64,000 nucleotides of DNA. It comes from Marinomonas sp. THO17. Lineage in GTDB: Bacteria > Pseudomonadota > Gammaproteobacteria > Pseudomonadales > Marinomonadaceae. Under the pieces are notes generated by a model that made no database searches, was not told where the DNA came from, and saw nothing but the letters and a program-made list of their open reading frames with translations. The translations under genes were made by a program, and so were the position numbers. Positions 29,588 through 40,257 of the stretch are shown here, in pieces; positions within the stretch are counted from its first letter, which is position 1, and every line of letters begins with the position of its first letter. The stretch is from NCBI RefSeq assembly GCF_040436405.1, contig NZ_AP031575.1, forward strand, positions 1,120,501-1,184,500, in the 5' to 3' direction.

Positions 29588-30058
29588 AAATTTCTCAATT
29601 ATCCACTTGCTGAAAAATGTGCCTATTATAAGCATCTCCCTTTCGTTGAGTAAGGGGCTATCACCATCTTTTCCTAAGTAGCAGAAGTTTTTCTCTTCTC
29701 TTTTATGTGCTTTCCAGCAACCATAGCCTGCATGTAGTGATATCACGCACCAATGTACTACTCATCTTCCCTTTAATCGCACAAAAATAAAACACTCCTT
29801 CCTCAGCAAGGACAAACCGTGAGTCACATCAGGGTTATGACTAAAAAAACTAAAAAAAATAATACGCTTCCCCTCCCAACAGCGATGAATAAAGGAGCTT
29901 AGAAGCAGATGAAATCAATATAAGTATTATTTATGCCCTGTTATGTTCCTTTCTTTGAACAAAATTTGCACTAAATTAAAACATTTATGCCTAAATGGTC
30001 TGTTTATTGCTTGTTATGCCCTTAAAAACAACATTATTAACTACTAGGAGGGAATAGG
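29588..30058. other. gltX-MCP intergenic region, nothing recognised
   Basis: 471 AT-rich bases between two divergent genes. They must hold the gltX and MCP promoters, but no convincing -35/-10 pair or small gene stands out. The last bases before the MCP start hold a strong ribosome site, AGGAGGGAATAGG. Confidence 0.3.
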
Positions 30059-31222
30059 ATGCTGCTAAAACCCGGTACCATACTCATAGCTGCACTACCC
30101 TATTACGCTAGAATTGCTATTATGCTTTTGCTCGGCCTGGTTTGTATTTCAGCTTTGTATTGGTCGTTTCTTCAACCGCAGGCAAATACTCTGATTTTAA
30201 TTGGTACGGGCTTGTTGATGTATTTTGCCATGTCAGCCAACTATTTGACGCGGCAGCGTATCAGAGAACTCAATCATCATCTTAAAGATTTTGATACCGA
30301 TCAGGTATTAGAACTGTCCTACAATGATAAAGAGTTCAATCAACTGGCCAGTAAAATCAACAGTTTATTGCGTAACATTCATCGCAAACAACACCTACTC
30401 AAAAGCTGCTCTCAAGAGACACAATACACAGCCAATGAATTGCATAATTCGTCCAATAAAGTGGCGCACGGTGCCGAACAGGAACATCAGGCGTTGGACT
30501 CCTTGGTCAATGAAAGCACAAAGATGAGTTTGGCCATTAATGACATCTTAACTCACGTTCAAAGCACCTTGGATACCGCGCACCAAACCCATCGCCAATC
30601 AGAGGAAGGGCAAGTTGCGCTTGACAATTTACGCCAGCAAATCACCAGCATGCATACAACGGTAACAAACAATCAAACACAAATGCAGGAGCTGATTGAA
30701 ACAACGGAGAAAATCAAAAATTTCGTCGCCACCATAGAACAAATCACCTCACAAATTAATTTATTGTCCCTCAATGCCGCGATTGAATCAGCTCGAGCAG
30801 GTGAAGCAGGTCGCGGCTTCGCTGTGGTAGCCAATGAAGTCAGAGAACTGGCATCACGAACAGAAGTGGCCGCTCAAGATATAGATTTGATGGTAAACTC
30901 GATTGCTTCTCAAGTGCATACCTCTGAAAAAACCAGCCTCAAGTTAATCGACTTCGCTAATCAAGCCTCACTAGGATCAGAAGAAGCCAGCATGGCTTTA
31001 TCCGAAATATATCAAGCCGCCCAATCCACACAAAGTGAGGTAAAGCAATCATTAGAAGGAATCAGTGAATTTCAGTTCACCAACAATCAAATGTCAGAAC
31101 GACTTAAAGACATAGCTGAGGTCAGTGAACAACACAGTAAAGCCAGTAAAGACGCAAAAGACATGGTCAAATATTTGGAATGGTTGTCATCGCGCTTGGA
31201 TCAAAAGGAAGCCTTACTATGA
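30059..31222 (+). CDS. Methyl-accepting chemotaxis protein without a periplasmic sensor domain
   Basis: Chemoreceptor of 387 residues. Two membrane segments (about 18-38 and 46-62) are joined by only about ten residues, so it has no extracytoplasmic ligand domain of its own. A HAMP-like/coiled-coil region leads to the signalling tip [42 protein letters not shown]. Its stop overlaps the start of the next gene in ATGA, meaning the two are translationally coupled. It may take its input from that partner (see findings). Confidence 0.9.
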   Translation: MLLKPGTILIAALPYYARIAIMLLLGLVCISALYWSFLQPQANTLILIGTGLLMYFAMSANYLTRQRIRELNHHLKDFDTDQVLELSYNDKEFNQLASKINSLLRNIHRKQHLLKSCSQETQYTANELHNSSNKVAHGAEQEHQALDSLVNESTKMSLAINDILTHVQSTLDTAHQTHRQSEEGQVALDNLRQQITSMHTTVTNNQTQMQELIETTEKIKNFVATIEQITSQINLLSLNAAIESARAGEAGRGFAVVANEVRELASRTEVAAQDIDLMVNSIASQVHTSEKTSLKLIDFANQASLGSEEASMALSEIYQAAQSTQSEVKQSLEGISEFQFTNNQMSERLKDIAEVSEQHSKASKDAKDMVKYLEWLSSRLDQKEALL

Positions 31223-32037
31223 ATATTATCTTACTGCTTATTACGACCTGCTTTGCCATCATTGGTTTGGCCTTGATCCGACACACCTATGCAAGAACAC
31301 AAGCCAAGCAACGCACCATAGATGGCATTCAAGGGGTAAACCATTTTGTTGAGTTAATCAAACTAACCCAGCAACATAGGGGAATGCATTCTGGCTACTT
31401 AAATGGCAACACAGACTTCAAAAGCAAATTGACCGCACTGGAAAAAACCATTCAAGCGGAATATGAACAGCTGCTAAATTTTGAACAAAAACACCGCTAC
31501 CCAAGCCAATTAAGCATTCAATTCACCCATAAGCAATGGCAACGACTCTTGCAAAAAGAAGACTTACAAAGCAGCCAAAGCTTTCAACTTCATACTAGTC
31601 TGATTAACCGTCAGTTAGAGGCTTTGTGGGATTTAGCAGATGAGTTTGCCTTAACTACTAATCGCCAACAGAAGGTACGTCTCACCTCCCAACAATTAGT
31701 AAAAACCTTACCCGAATTAGCCGAAGCCATAGGACAAATTCGAGCGCTAAGCATACAAGTGGCGAGCAAACAGGATTTAAGTTCCGACAAAAAATTGCAG
31801 CTGATTTTCACCTTGAGCAAAATCTCAGAACACCATAGCCAATTAAGACAAGTACTCCCCACTGACAGCAATCAGGGGTTACAAGCGTTTGTTGCAGACA
31901 TTAAAAACAGTGTCGAACATGACACCTTAAGCCAGCGAGACCCTGACAATCTATTTCAAGAAGCTAGTCAGATTATTAACCAACTATTTGCTTTTATAAA
32001 TAATCGCTTACATCAGTTAAAAGAAAACCTTCACTGA
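31219..32037 (+). CDS. Membrane-anchored NIT-like (nitrate/nitrite-sensing-type) protein
   Basis: A 272-residue protein from the ATG at 31219: one N-terminal membrane segment (about residues 2-20) followed by an all-helical region. [21 protein letters not shown] resembles the helix-1 signature of NIT domains (LxxLQxERGxSxGYL), and a second half repeats the helical layout, as in the two four-helix bundles of NIT domains. There is no kinase, MCP or other output domain. Overlap with the upstream MCP (ATGA) points to a joint function. The NIT call is by pattern only; ligand unknown. Its last seven bases overlap the convergent xni gene. Confidence 0.65.
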   Translation: MNIILLLITTCFAIIGLALIRHTYARTQAKQRTIDGIQGVNHFVELIKLTQQHRGMHSGYLNGNTDFKSKLTALEKTIQAEYEQLLNFEQKHRYPSQLSIQFTHKQWQRLLQKEDLQSSQSFQLHTSLINRQLEALWDLADEFALTTNRQQKVRLTSQQLVKTLPELAEAIGQIRALSIQVASKQDLSSDKKLQLIFTLSKISEHHSQLRQVLPTDSNQGLQAFVADIKNSVEHDTLSQRDPDNLFQEASQIINQLFAFINNRLHQLKENLH

Positions 32038-32807
32038 TACTTAAGTTTGGATAAGCGAAAACCCAGAGACACATCGGTTTTCAAGGTCACTAGGGAGCGG
32101 GACAAAATGCATTGTTCATAATTGCCCGCTAACTGCTTTTGGATACGTTCAGGAAATCGAGAGTGTTGCGCATAAATGGCTTCTATTGTGTTGGCTTGCG
32201 CCAGAATGTTCAGCGCTGTTTTCGGACCAATGCCTTTCACTCCAGGAATACGGTTAGTGGTATCACCTACTAATGCCCAATAATCCACTAACTGTTCCGC
32301 TTCCACACCGTATTTCCCTGGCACCCAAGCTTTGTCATAACCCAACTTAGCAAAGTAGTCATATTGCAATATGTATTCGTTTGACAATAGCTGGGTGAAA
32401 CCTTTGTCAGTGGACACTATGTAGGCTTTCATCTGATTTCGAGCGGCTTTTACCGCCAGCGTTGCAATCAGATCATCGGCTTCCCAGCCTTCCATGCGCA
32501 AACAAGGAAAATGGTTATAGCGAAATACTCTTGCAAATTCTTCCAAGGCATCTAATAAGGTATCGTCCATCGGCACTCGGCCCAGCTTGTATTCGGGATA
32601 GACTTGATGGCGCCAGGTTTTACCACTTGAATCAAACACAACCACAGCATAATCAGGCGAGAATTGTTTGGCCAACTTAACAAGTGCATCGATCGAGATA
32701 CTCTGAGTTCGTTCAATTCGCCTTTGAGTATCTTGTTCTGATTCCAAAGCCGCATACAAACGACGAATCAGGTTTAAACCGTCAATAATAAGTAATGATT
32801 TCGCCAC
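32031..32807 (-). CDS. xni: Flap endonuclease Xni (ExoIX-type 5'-3' exonuclease family)
   Basis: A 258-residue structure-specific nuclease of the PolI 5'-exonuclease family, standing apart from PolA. Visible are the N-terminal LLIIDGLNLIRRLYA, metal-binding Asp/Glu in EGWEADDLIATL, and the helix-hairpin-helix GVKGIGPKTALNIL that binds DNA. Length and the compressed N-terminal active site match Xni rather than PolA. Potassium-binding and exonuclease activity are family knowledge. Confidence 0.88.
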   Translation of the reverse strand: MAKSLLIIDGLNLIRRLYAALESEQDTQRRIERTQSISIDALVKLAKQFSPDYAVVVFDSSGKTWRHQVYPEYKLGRVPMDDTLLDALEEFARVFRYNHFPCLRMEGWEADDLIATLAVKAARNQMKAYIVSTDKGFTQLLSNEYILQYDYFAKLGYDKAWVPGKYGVEAEQLVDYWALVGDTTNRIPGVKGIGPKTALNILAQANTIEAIYAQHSRFPERIQKQLAGNYEQCILSRSLVTLKTDVSLGFRLSKLKYQ

Positions 32808-32906
32808 ACAAATACCCTATATTTCAAAATTTCTCGGTATGCTTATAGGGTAACATGACGACATAAACATCACGATCTAACCACAAGAATTAAAAAGGAC
32901 AGTCAT

Positions 32907-34127
32907 ATGCAAACGACCCAACAGATGCTCACAGGGCTTATTCTGAGTGCCATTTGTCAACCCCTGTTGGCAGACCCTATTACGGCTGTTATCGGTTTAA
33001 ACAGCAGCCAAATTGTGGAAGACAATAAGCAACTTAGTCTTACTCCCGTTGTCGGTAGCCTATTGCCACTTACCACCGACTTTCGCCCTTTAAGCTATCA
33101 AGACCAATCTTCCCAAAATCAGTGGTTTCATCAAATACAGCATCAAGTTCGAGTTGAGCATAAACAAAGAGAACTGAGTTTTACTGGCAAACTCGTTAAG
33201 GTCGACCTAGGTCAACAGCAATTCACACTGCTGGTCGATAGCCGTCCCCTACAGCTACCAATAGATGACTTTTATCTACTACCACTTGAACAGCAGCCAC
33301 TGCCTCAGAACAATCTTGAGGTTCCAGTAAGTTACCAAACTGAACAATTGTCTTGGTTGCCTCAACTCAGTCTGATTTTTCATGGCAACAAAGTCACCCT
33401 TGCCCAACAAGCCTTATTGCAAAACCATGCCAACCAACCACTGATAATAGACAAAGGCTTACTGCATTATTCCCATCACGAAACCATGCCTCAACTTAAA
33501 ATGGAACGCACCATGACCTTAATGGATTCAGCGGCGCCTCAAGTAACTTACCAAGACAATGAGGCGAGTTTTAAGCTTACTGAACAAATTGAAATCGCAC
33601 CTTATGGTAAATTGCTTTATCCCCTACCGAGCAGCGAATTACCAATCAAGCACCACCAACACATCGCCCAACAGTTCACTCACGCAAGCCAAACAGGCAG
33701 TATTGCACTGGACTTTAACAATCAGTTGAGCTTTACCCTTAATCAAGACAGCATGCCGGGTACGTACAAAACATTTTGGCAACGGGATGGTCTGCTAATA
33801 CCAGCCAAGGTCACGTCTTTTGAAACCATGCGAGAAGGACAAGAGGTTCAAGTCATAACCAATAAAAGCCAAACGATAAAAGGCCAACTCACCTTGGTCA
33901 GTGCCACATCAAAACAACTGCCCAGCCGTCAAATGTGGCGTTTAACGGTTAAAAATCTTGATAAAAAGTCCGCTGAATTTGCCCTCACGCAAAGCACCAA
34001 TGGCGTATTAGACATAATTCAAGGCAATGGAATCCAAAAAGTGTCAGCCAACAGTCTTTTGATTGCTGGAAAATTAAATCCCAACCAAGAAAAAGTCATC
34101 AACTATACTTTGCAGGTGAATAAATAA
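32907..34127 (+). CDS. Secreted DUF4139-like hypothetical protein
   Basis: A 406-residue protein with a signal peptide (about residues 1-22, ending PLLA). The middle part has the DUF4139-type pattern: QLSWLPQLSLIFHG (the conserved SWxPxY position is degenerate), then VTLAQQALLQNHANQPL, and a later RLTVKNLDKKSAEFAL. Beta-rich with no membrane segment after the signal. The family link is weak and function unknown. It lies between xni and tolC, divergent from xni. Confidence 0.6.
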   Translation: MQTTQQMLTGLILSAICQPLLADPITAVIGLNSSQIVEDNKQLSLTPVVGSLLPLTTDFRPLSYQDQSSQNQWFHQIQHQVRVEHKQRELSFTGKLVKVDLGQQQFTLLVDSRPLQLPIDDFYLLPLEQQPLPQNNLEVPVSYQTEQLSWLPQLSLIFHGNKVTLAQQALLQNHANQPLIIDKGLLHYSHHETMPQLKMERTMTLMDSAAPQVTYQDNEASFKLTEQIEIAPYGKLLYPLPSSELPIKHHQHIAQQFTHASQTGSIALDFNNQLSFTLNQDSMPGTYKTFWQRDGLLIPAKVTSFETMREGQEVQVITNKSQTIKGQLTLVSATSKQLPSRQMWRLTVKNLDKKSAEFALTQSTNGVLDIIQGNGIQKVSANSLLIAGKLNPNQEKVINYTLQVNK

Positions 34128-34331
34128 CAGCATTTAGGGGGGTTAACAGGACAAGGCAATCTAATAAAGACTCATGCTTGCTATAAGTTTTCACATTAAA
34201 AGACTATTTAAAGCATTTCGTTATGATATGGTCAGTAGTCATAATAGATATAGCGAAAATGGCACTGCAACCCGACCGAAAGTTACGCTAGTATTATAAC
34301 TAAATTTCATACTATGGGCCTACAGAAATCT

Positions 34332-35657
34332 ATGAAAAAGCATATTATCTCATCTTTGATCACAGCAGCCGTTCTGTCCAGCACTGTAACACATGCTGAA
34401 AGCATCTACGAAGTTTACAAACTGGCAAAACAAAATGACCCAGGTCTTAGAGCTGCAGCGGCCACTTATCAAGCGGAAAAAGAAGGGGTCACTGTCACTA
34501 AGGGTAACCTTTACCCACAAATCAGTTTCAGCGGCAACCTTGGTTACACCAATATAGACAGCCCTTCTGTGGAATACAATAACAATTCCAACACCTTATC
34601 CTTAGAGTTGAATTACCCTATTTACTCACCAGCACTTGACTATGCGGTTGACGCAGTTGAAATCAGCAGTCAAAGTTCAGGCGTCAGTTACGAAAATTCT
34701 GAAGAAGATTTGGCACTGACCACCCTAAACGAATACTTCAACCTATTGATCGCTCAATCAACGTTACAAACCACTGAAGCCTTGGTGAAGAGTACTGCCA
34801 GTCAGCTTGATCGTGCCAAAAAACAATACGAAGTGGGTTTGGCGTCCATTACAGATCTACAAGATGCTCAAGCCGAATACGACTCAGTACGTGTCAACGA
34901 ACTAAGCGCACGTTCTAGTGTTGCCTACGCTCAAAAAGCCTTATACCAAAGAACAGGACGGGTCATAGAAAGCATCCCAACCTTATCAGCTGATTATCCA
35001 ATTGAGCTAGACCCCAATATGACTGTGGAAAGCTTAATCGCTAAGGCGCGAAAAGATAACAAAGAGCTCCAGATTCTTAGTCTCTCGGTTGACAGTGCAG
35101 AAAATAACGTCAACATTCAAAAAGCCAATGGTCGTACTCCCACCTTCTCGATTGGCGGCTCTATTTCACGTACCGATAATGACTACAGTATTACCACTCA
35201 ATCATTGACCAGTGGTGCAACCAACACATCGGCCGTGTCACTCAGTGTTAGCATTCCTCTTTACAGTGGTGGTGCCATCAACGCATCTGTTCGTCAAGCC
35301 TCTGCCCAAGCGGAATCTGCCATTGAACAAAGAGCCAGCACCCTACAATCTATTGAACTAAACATTCGTAGCTTGTACCTTGATTTGCAAACCTCTGTTG
35401 CACAGATCGCCGCACAGCGACAGTTAATACGTTCACGTCAAAGTGCCTTAGAGGCGACTCAAGCAGGCTATGATGTGGGTACACGTAATTTAGTTGAGCT
35501 CTTAGCAGCGCAGTCTAACCTATACGATGCGCAAAACACTTACGAACAATATCGTTACAACTTTGTGCTGCAACAACTTAGATTGCTAGAAGCCACTGGA
35601 GACCTCACAGAAAGCAAGATCAAAGAATTGGATAGATGGTTAGTGGCGAAAAACTAA
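34332..35657 (+). CDS. tolC: TolC-family outer membrane channel
   Basis: Outer-membrane efflux/type I secretion duct of about 441 residues with a signal peptide ending THA (about residue 22). It has the two internally repeated halves of OEP domains: VYKLAKQNDPGLRAAAATYQ..., LNEYFNLLIAQ, AKKQYEVGLASITDLQDAQAEYD in the first and YDVGTRNLVELLAAQSNLYDAQNTY in the second. The ATG at 34332 (MKKHIIS) is chosen because it opens the signal peptide. No inner-membrane pump or adaptor gene is adjacent, as usual for tolC. Confidence 0.93.
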   Translation: MKKHIISSLITAAVLSSTVTHAESIYEVYKLAKQNDPGLRAAAATYQAEKEGVTVTKGNLYPQISFSGNLGYTNIDSPSVEYNNNSNTLSLELNYPIYSPALDYAVDAVEISSQSSGVSYENSEEDLALTTLNEYFNLLIAQSTLQTTEALVKSTASQLDRAKKQYEVGLASITDLQDAQAEYDSVRVNELSARSSVAYAQKALYQRTGRVIESIPTLSADYPIELDPNMTVESLIAKARKDNKELQILSLSVDSAENNVNIQKANGRTPTFSIGGSISRTDNDYSITTQSLTSGATNTSAVSLSVSIPLYSGGAINASVRQASAQAESAIEQRASTLQSIELNIRSLYLDLQTSVAQIAAQRQLIRSRQSALEATQAGYDVGTRNLVELLAAQSNLYDAQNTYEQYRYNFVLQQLRLLEATGDLTESKIKELDRWLVAKN

Positions 35658-35677
35658 CCCCTCTTCATAATAGGCTC

Positions 35678-35713
35678 AAAAAAGCGCAACATGATGTCAT
35701 GTTGCGCTTTTTT
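35678..35713. terminator. Terminator between convergent tolC and apeB
   Basis: A 17-base perfect stem, AAAAAAGCGCAACATGA / TCATGTTGCGCTTTTTT, with a two-base loop, symmetrical for both strands. Confidence 0.93.
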
Positions 35714-35740
35714 GTTTATGTATCGACTCAACTCTAGAGT

Positions 35741-37039
35741 TTAACGACTAATCAACTTTTCACGCTTGGTAAAGCGCGTTAACACCTTATACAAACCATG
35801 AGCATCATGGCTGCCTGCCAACTCACGAATCGAATGCATACCAAAGGTCGGCAAACCGATATCTATGGTTGGTACCCCAATCTCACCCGATGTAATTGGA
35901 CCAATGGTACTGCCACACCCCATGTCACTGCGTACCACGAAAGTTTGTACATCATAATCTTCTTGCGCCGCCACATCACGGTAGATACTGGCTGTTTCAC
36001 TGTTCGTTGCGTAGCGCTGATTGGCATTCACCTTGATTACAGCGCCTTTGTTAATAGCAGGAGCGTGATTATTATCATGACGGCTGGCATAGTTAGGATG
36101 CAAGGCATGGGCGTTATCCGCAGACACCAACATAGAACGCTGCACAGCCTGTACAAATTGCTCAGGATTGGGTGTTAAGCGACGTAATACATCCTCTAAG
36201 AAAGGCCCATTAGCGCCGCAAGCGGACAAACTACCTATCTCTTCATGATCGGTACAAATCAACAAGCTTGGACGTTCGTTGTTAGCACTTAACAAGGCTT
36301 GTAACCCCACATAACAACTCAACAAGTTATCCAGCCTTGCCGAACAAATGTATTCTTTGTGCAAACCCACCAAGGCGGCTGGTTGCGTGTCATATAGGCT
36401 TAACTCAAAATCTAGAACCTGTTCTACTGCTAAATCTTCATACTGCTTTTGCAATTGCTCTAATAGCATTTGCTTGAGATCAAACTCATTATCCGCACCA
36501 CAGAGAATCGGCAAAATCTCTTCTTGTGGATTAACAGAAAAGCCTTCATTTACTTTACGATTCAGGTGAATCGCCAGATTAGGCACCACTGCAATCGGTT
36601 CTTTAAAATCGATTAAGCGACTTTCAATATCGCCAGATCGAGTTTTAAAGGTGACTCGACCCGCAATCGATAAATCACGATCCAACCAAGTGTGCAGTAA
36701 TACGCCACCGTACACTTCAACACCAAGCTGATGATAGCCAAAACGATCCACATGCGCGTTAGGTTTCAACTTCAAACAAGGACTGTCCGTATGGGCACCA
36801 ATCATGCGCCAACCGGTTTGACTGACATCCAAAGTCGGTGTGGTAAAAGCAATTAAGGAAGATTCATTGCGAGTAACAAAATACTTGCCCCCCTCTTCAA
36901 TCACCCAATTATCCTCTTCAAACAGCTCCTCATAACCTGCTGCTAGTAACTCTGAACGCATGCTATCAGTGGCATGAAAGGGAGTTGGTGACACTTGTAA
37001 GAAGGACAATAAGCTGTCATTAAATTTTGAATATTCCAT
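35741..37039 (-). CDS. apeB: M18 family aminopeptidase
   Basis: Cytoplasmic zinc aminopeptidase of 432 residues. The metal ligands and catalytic residues are seen in [33 protein letters not shown] and [15 protein letters not shown], with the C-terminal [20 protein letters not shown]18 enzymes release N-terminal residues, often acidic ones, from peptides. It is a single gene sharing a terminator with tolC. Confidence 0.94.
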   Translation of the reverse strand: MEYSKFNDSLLSFLQVSPTPFHATDSMRSELLAAGYEELFEEDNWVIEEGGKYFVTRNESSLIAFTTPTLDVSQTGWRMIGAHTDSPCLKLKPNAHVDRFGYHQLGVEVYGGVLLHTWLDRDLSIAGRVTFKTRSGDIESRLIDFKEPIAVVPNLAIHLNRKVNEGFSVNPQEEILPILCGADNEFDLKQMLLEQLQKQYEDLAVEQVLDFELSLYDTQPAALVGLHKEYICSARLDNLLSCYVGLQALLSANNERPSLLICTDHEEIGSLSACGANGPFLEDVLRRLTPNPEQFVQAVQRSMLVSADNAHALHPNYASRHDNNHAPAINKGAVIKVNANQRYATNSETASIYRDVAAQEDYDVQTFVVRSDMGCGSTIGPITSGEIGVPTIDIGLPTFGMHSIRELAGSHDAHGLYKVLTRFTKREKLISR

Positions 37040-37160
37040 ATTTTTCCATAAGCAAAATGTTACAAAAGTGACTTTTTCACACTTAAGCTGGCCATACAGC
37101 CCAGTGTCTAATATGATTTTAACAATGATGTACTAAATAAACAGAGAGACACGACACCGG

Positions 37161-39209
37161 ATGAACTTAAAACGCCTCATGCTTTGCCTGGTAACAGGCT
37201 ATACTTTTGCCGTCTCCCCGGTATTCGCTTATCAAGAGTTACAGCCGCCTCATGAATACGATGACGTTTCACGAGAATTGGTTGAAATGCTCGAAGGCAT
37301 TCATTACAACCGTCCTCATATTGATGACGCCATCTCCTCTATGGCCTTCGATTATTACATCGATGCCCTAGATCCAACCAAAAGTTTCTTTCTGCAAAGT
37401 GACATAGACGAATTGGAGCAATACCGTTATCAATTCGATGACGCACTTCGCGATGGAAACACTCAGGTGGCCTACACCATTTACAATCTCTACCTGAAAC
37501 GCTTTGAAAAACGTCTGCAAGACTTGCAAGCTAATTTGCCTGACATGGTGAAAAACTTCAATTATGAAATTGATGAAAGCTTAAATAATGACCCTGATAA
37601 TCAACATTGGGCAAAAAGCATGGTGGAATTGGACGATTATTGGCGTAAGCGTCTTAAAAATCGTGCCCTCATTCTCAAAATGAATGGCGAAGATCCAGAC
37701 AAAATTGTTTCTGTTTTGGAACGTCGCTACAAAAATCAATTAAAACAAGTGGATCAAACGGATGCGGTAGACGTCTTCCAAACCTTCGCTAATGCCGTCA
37801 CGGCAGCGCTTGATCCTCATACCACCTACTTTGCCCCGCGCGCCTCAGAAACCTTTAACATCAATATGAGTTTGTCCCTAGAAGGCATAGGTGCGGTTTT
37901 GCAAATGGACGACGACTACACCAAAGTCGTGCGTTTGGTTCCCGGTGGCCCGGCAGCCACCCAAAGTGACCTGGCTCCCAATGATCGTATCATTGCCGTT
38001 GGCCAAGAAGATGGCCCTATGGTTGACGTAGTGGGCATGCGTTTAGACGACGTGGTAGACATGATTCGTGGCGAACGTGACACCACAGTTCGCTTAGAAA
38101 TTACCCCCAGCAAAGGCAATACCCAAGCCAGCAAAGTCATCAACATAGTACGCAAAAAAGTCAAACTGGAAGATCAATCCGCGAAAAAAGAAATTGTCGA
38201 AGTAGAACGTGGTGGCGAAACCTACAAGGTTGGCGTCATTACCCTGCCAACCTTTTACTCGGATTTCGCTGCCATTCAAGCGGGAGAAAAAGATTATAAA
38301 AGCTCTACCCGTGATACTAAAAAACTGATTGAAGAACTGCGTAAAGAAGACATTTCTGCGCTGATCCTGGATTTACGTAATAACGGTGGCGGTTCATTAC
38401 AAGAAGCCAACGCCCTAGCAGGCCTTTTTATTCCTTCTGGCCCAACCGTGCAAATTCGTGATCAAAGTGGCCGTGTGACTCCCCTTGGCGATTCTGACCC
38501 AAGCATCACTTACAGCGGTCCTATGGCAGTACTGGTAAATCGTATGAGTGCCTCGGCATCAGAGATTGTGGCAGGCGTGTTACAAGATTACGGCCGCGCT
38601 TTAATCCTAGGTGACCAAACCTTTGGTAAAGGCACAGTGCAAGTACTACAAGAAATGGACAAAGGTCAGCTAAAAGTCACGCAAGCCAAGTTCTACCGCG
38701 TATCAGGTGAAAGTACACAACACAAAGGTGTCATGCCAGACATTATGTTCCCCTCTTTGATTGATAAAGAATCGGTGGGTGAAAGTGCACTGGATAACCC
38801 TTTGCCTTGGGATAAAATCCACGAAACCCGCTACCCTGTGTACTGGAACATGCCAGCTTATTTACCAATTTTGACACCGCGTCATGAGGCCAGAATGGCA
38901 AAAGATCCCAACTTCGTCGCCATTAATGCGCAAATTGCGGATTTTAAAGAGCAAGTGGAAAAATACAAAACCATCTCTTTACAAGAAAGTAAGCGTGAAC
39001 AACTCAGAGAAGAGAACGACCAACGTGATTTAGATCGAGAAAACACACGCCGTAAGGCGTTGGGGTTAGACACTTTGGCTTCAGTAGATGACATCGAACC
39101 CATTGAAGAAGACACCTACGCCAAAGAAGCGTCTGAAATTCTGCTCGACTTTATTGCCACCAATCAAATGGCGCAAAAACAAGCGGAAAAACAAACTGCT
39201 CAAAAATAA
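37161..39209 (+). CDS. prc: Tail-specific (C-terminal processing) protease Prc
   Basis: Periplasmic S41A peptidase of 682 residues that degrades or trims proteins from nonpolar C-termini. It has a signal peptide (about 1-23, ending VFA), a helical N-terminal domain, a PDZ domain near residues 225-320 (SLEGIGAVLQMDDDYTKVVRLVPGGPA), and the catalytic Ser at 465 in RMSASASEIVAG with Lys at 490 in TFGKGTVQ, 25 apart as in E. coli Prc. The charged C-terminal helix (KQVEKYK...DLDREN) is typical. Confidence 0.95.
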   Translation: MNLKRLMLCLVTGYTFAVSPVFAYQELQPPHEYDDVSRELVEMLEGIHYNRPHIDDAISSMAFDYYIDALDPTKSFFLQSDIDELEQYRYQFDDALRDGNTQVAYTIYNLYLKRFEKRLQDLQANLPDMVKNFNYEIDESLNNDPDNQHWAKSMVELDDYWRKRLKNRALILKMNGEDPDKIVSVLERRYKNQLKQVDQTDAVDVFQTFANAVTAALDPHTTYFAPRASETFNINMSLSLEGIGAVLQMDDDYTKVVRLVPGGPAATQSDLAPNDRIIAVGQEDGPMVDVVGMRLDDVVDMIRGERDTTVRLEITPSKGNTQASKVINIVRKKVKLEDQSAKKEIVEVERGGETYKVGVITLPTFYSDFAAIQAGEKDYKSSTRDTKKLIEELRKEDISALILDLRNNGGGSLQEANALAGLFIPSGPTVQIRDQSGRVTPLGDSDPSITYSGPMAVLVNRMSASASEIVAGVLQDYGRALILGDQTFGKGTVQVLQEMDKGQLKVTQAKFYRVSGESTQHKGVMPDIMFPSLIDKESVGESALDNPLPWDKIHETRYPVYWNMPAYLPILTPRHEARMAKDPNFVAINAQIADFKEQVEKYKTISLQESKREQLREENDQRDLDRENTRRKALGLDTLASVDDIEPIEEDTYAKEASEILLDFIATNQMAQKQAEKQTAQK

Positions 39210-39224
39210 TCTATTCTAACGACT

Positions 39225-39251
39225 AGGACACAAGCCCTTGGCTTGTGTCCT
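39225..39251 (+). terminator. Hairpin after prc
   Basis: Perfect 12-base stem AGGACACAAGCC / GGCTTGTGTCCT with a three-base loop, 15 bases after the prc stop. The T run is short (GCTTTG). Confidence 0.65.
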
Positions 39252-39276
39252 GCTTTGATGTAAGACTGACACTCCC

Positions 39277-39573
39277 ATGGCAAAAGCGTCCACCGACCGT
39301 AATACCATCGATCTATTTGGCAAATCTCCCGGCCGTCCTAGAACCAGCAATCTATCTCGCAAAGATCAACTTAAACACAATAAACGAGCACAACGCCAAA
39401 AAGAGAAAGCCCTCGGCATGAAGCGTTTGGAAGTCATAATTGATCAAGACACCCTAGACTTACTTGATCAATTATGTGAGAACTCAGGATTAAAACGCGC
39501 TGAATGGTTAACCCAGCAGATTCAAAACAGCGCCAAAAAGCTCAAAAAGCGCCCGCTAAAAGCCGCTAAATAA
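39277..39573 (+). CDS. ybfE: YbfE-like protein (LexA-regulated protein family)
   Basis: A basic 98-residue protein. TDRNTIDLFGKSPGRPRT at the N-terminus and KRLEVIIDQDTLDLLDQL near the middle match E. coli YbfE, which belongs to the LexA regulon there. The C-terminus has a ribbon-helix-helix look and ends in a lysine-rich tail. No LexA box (CTGT-N8-ACAG) can be seen in the 67 bases upstream, so damage control is not supported here. Function unknown. Confidence 0.8.
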   Translation: MAKASTDRNTIDLFGKSPGRPRTSNLSRKDQLKHNKRAQRQKEKALGMKRLEVIIDQDTLDLLDQLCENSGLKRAEWLTQQIQNSAKKLKKRPLKAAK

Positions 39574-39676
39574 ACTGACCAAGAAAAGCTACCAATAGCC
39601 TTGCCAAGAAAAGCCGCCATTGCCAATAGACTTTTGCTATACTGTTCGGCCATTTCATTTGATCGAACATGGCTTT

Positions 39677-40255
39677 ATGGCAAAACTCTATTTTTATTAC
39701 TCAGCGATGAACGCGGGCAAATCCACCGTGCTTCTACAATCGGCACACAATTATCAAGAACGAGGTATGCAGGTTCTACTGCTCACCGCGGCCATTGATG
39801 ATCGCTTTGAAACGGGCAAAATTGCCTCTCGCATCGGTATTTCAGCACAAGCCAGTCTGTTTGATAAAACGACCCAAATCGCCGAACTGATTCGGTCTGA
39901 GAACAAGCAAGAAGCTCTCAGCTGTATTCTCATCGACGAAGCGCAATTCTTAACCAAAAAACAAGTTTATGAATTATCCGAAATTGTCGATAAAATGGGC
40001 ATTCCGGTTTTGGCCTTTGGCATTCGTACCGACTTCCAAGGAGAATTGTTCGAAGGCAGCCAAGCCTTATTAGCTTGGTCAGACAAACTAATAGAGTTAA
40101 AAACCGTGTGTCACTGTGGCAGCAAAGCCACTATGGTGATTCGCGTAAACGAGCAAGGAATTCCTGTAAAGGAAGGGGCTCAGGTAGAAATTGGTGGCAA
40201 TGACCGCTATTTATCTGTGTGCCGAAAACACTTTAAAGAAGCTGTGAGAGATTGA
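39677..40255 (+). CDS. tdk: Thymidine kinase
   Basis: Type II thymidine kinase of 192 residues in the nucleotide salvage pathway. The P-loop is [10 protein letters not shown], followed by ILIDEAQFL, the lasso region near GIRTDFQGE, and zinc ligands in CHCGSKA and CRKHF. The ATG at 39677 (MAKLYFYYS) is the family start. Two bases separate its stop from rdgC. Confidence 0.96.
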   Translation: MAKLYFYYSAMNAGKSTVLLQSAHNYQERGMQVLLLTAAIDDRFETGKIASRIGISAQASLFDKTTQIAELIRSENKQEALSCILIDEAQFLTKKQVYELSEIVDKMGIPVLAFGIRTDFQGELFEGSQALLAWSDKLIELKTVCHCGSKATMVIRVNEQGIPVKEGAQVEIGGNDRYLSVCRKHFKEAVRD

Positions 40256-40257
40256 TT

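Noticed and set aside
34217-34261. Loose inverted repeat TTTCGTTATGA...TCATAA...CGAAA before tolC
   Set aside because: Arms are uneven and broken; too weak to call an operator.
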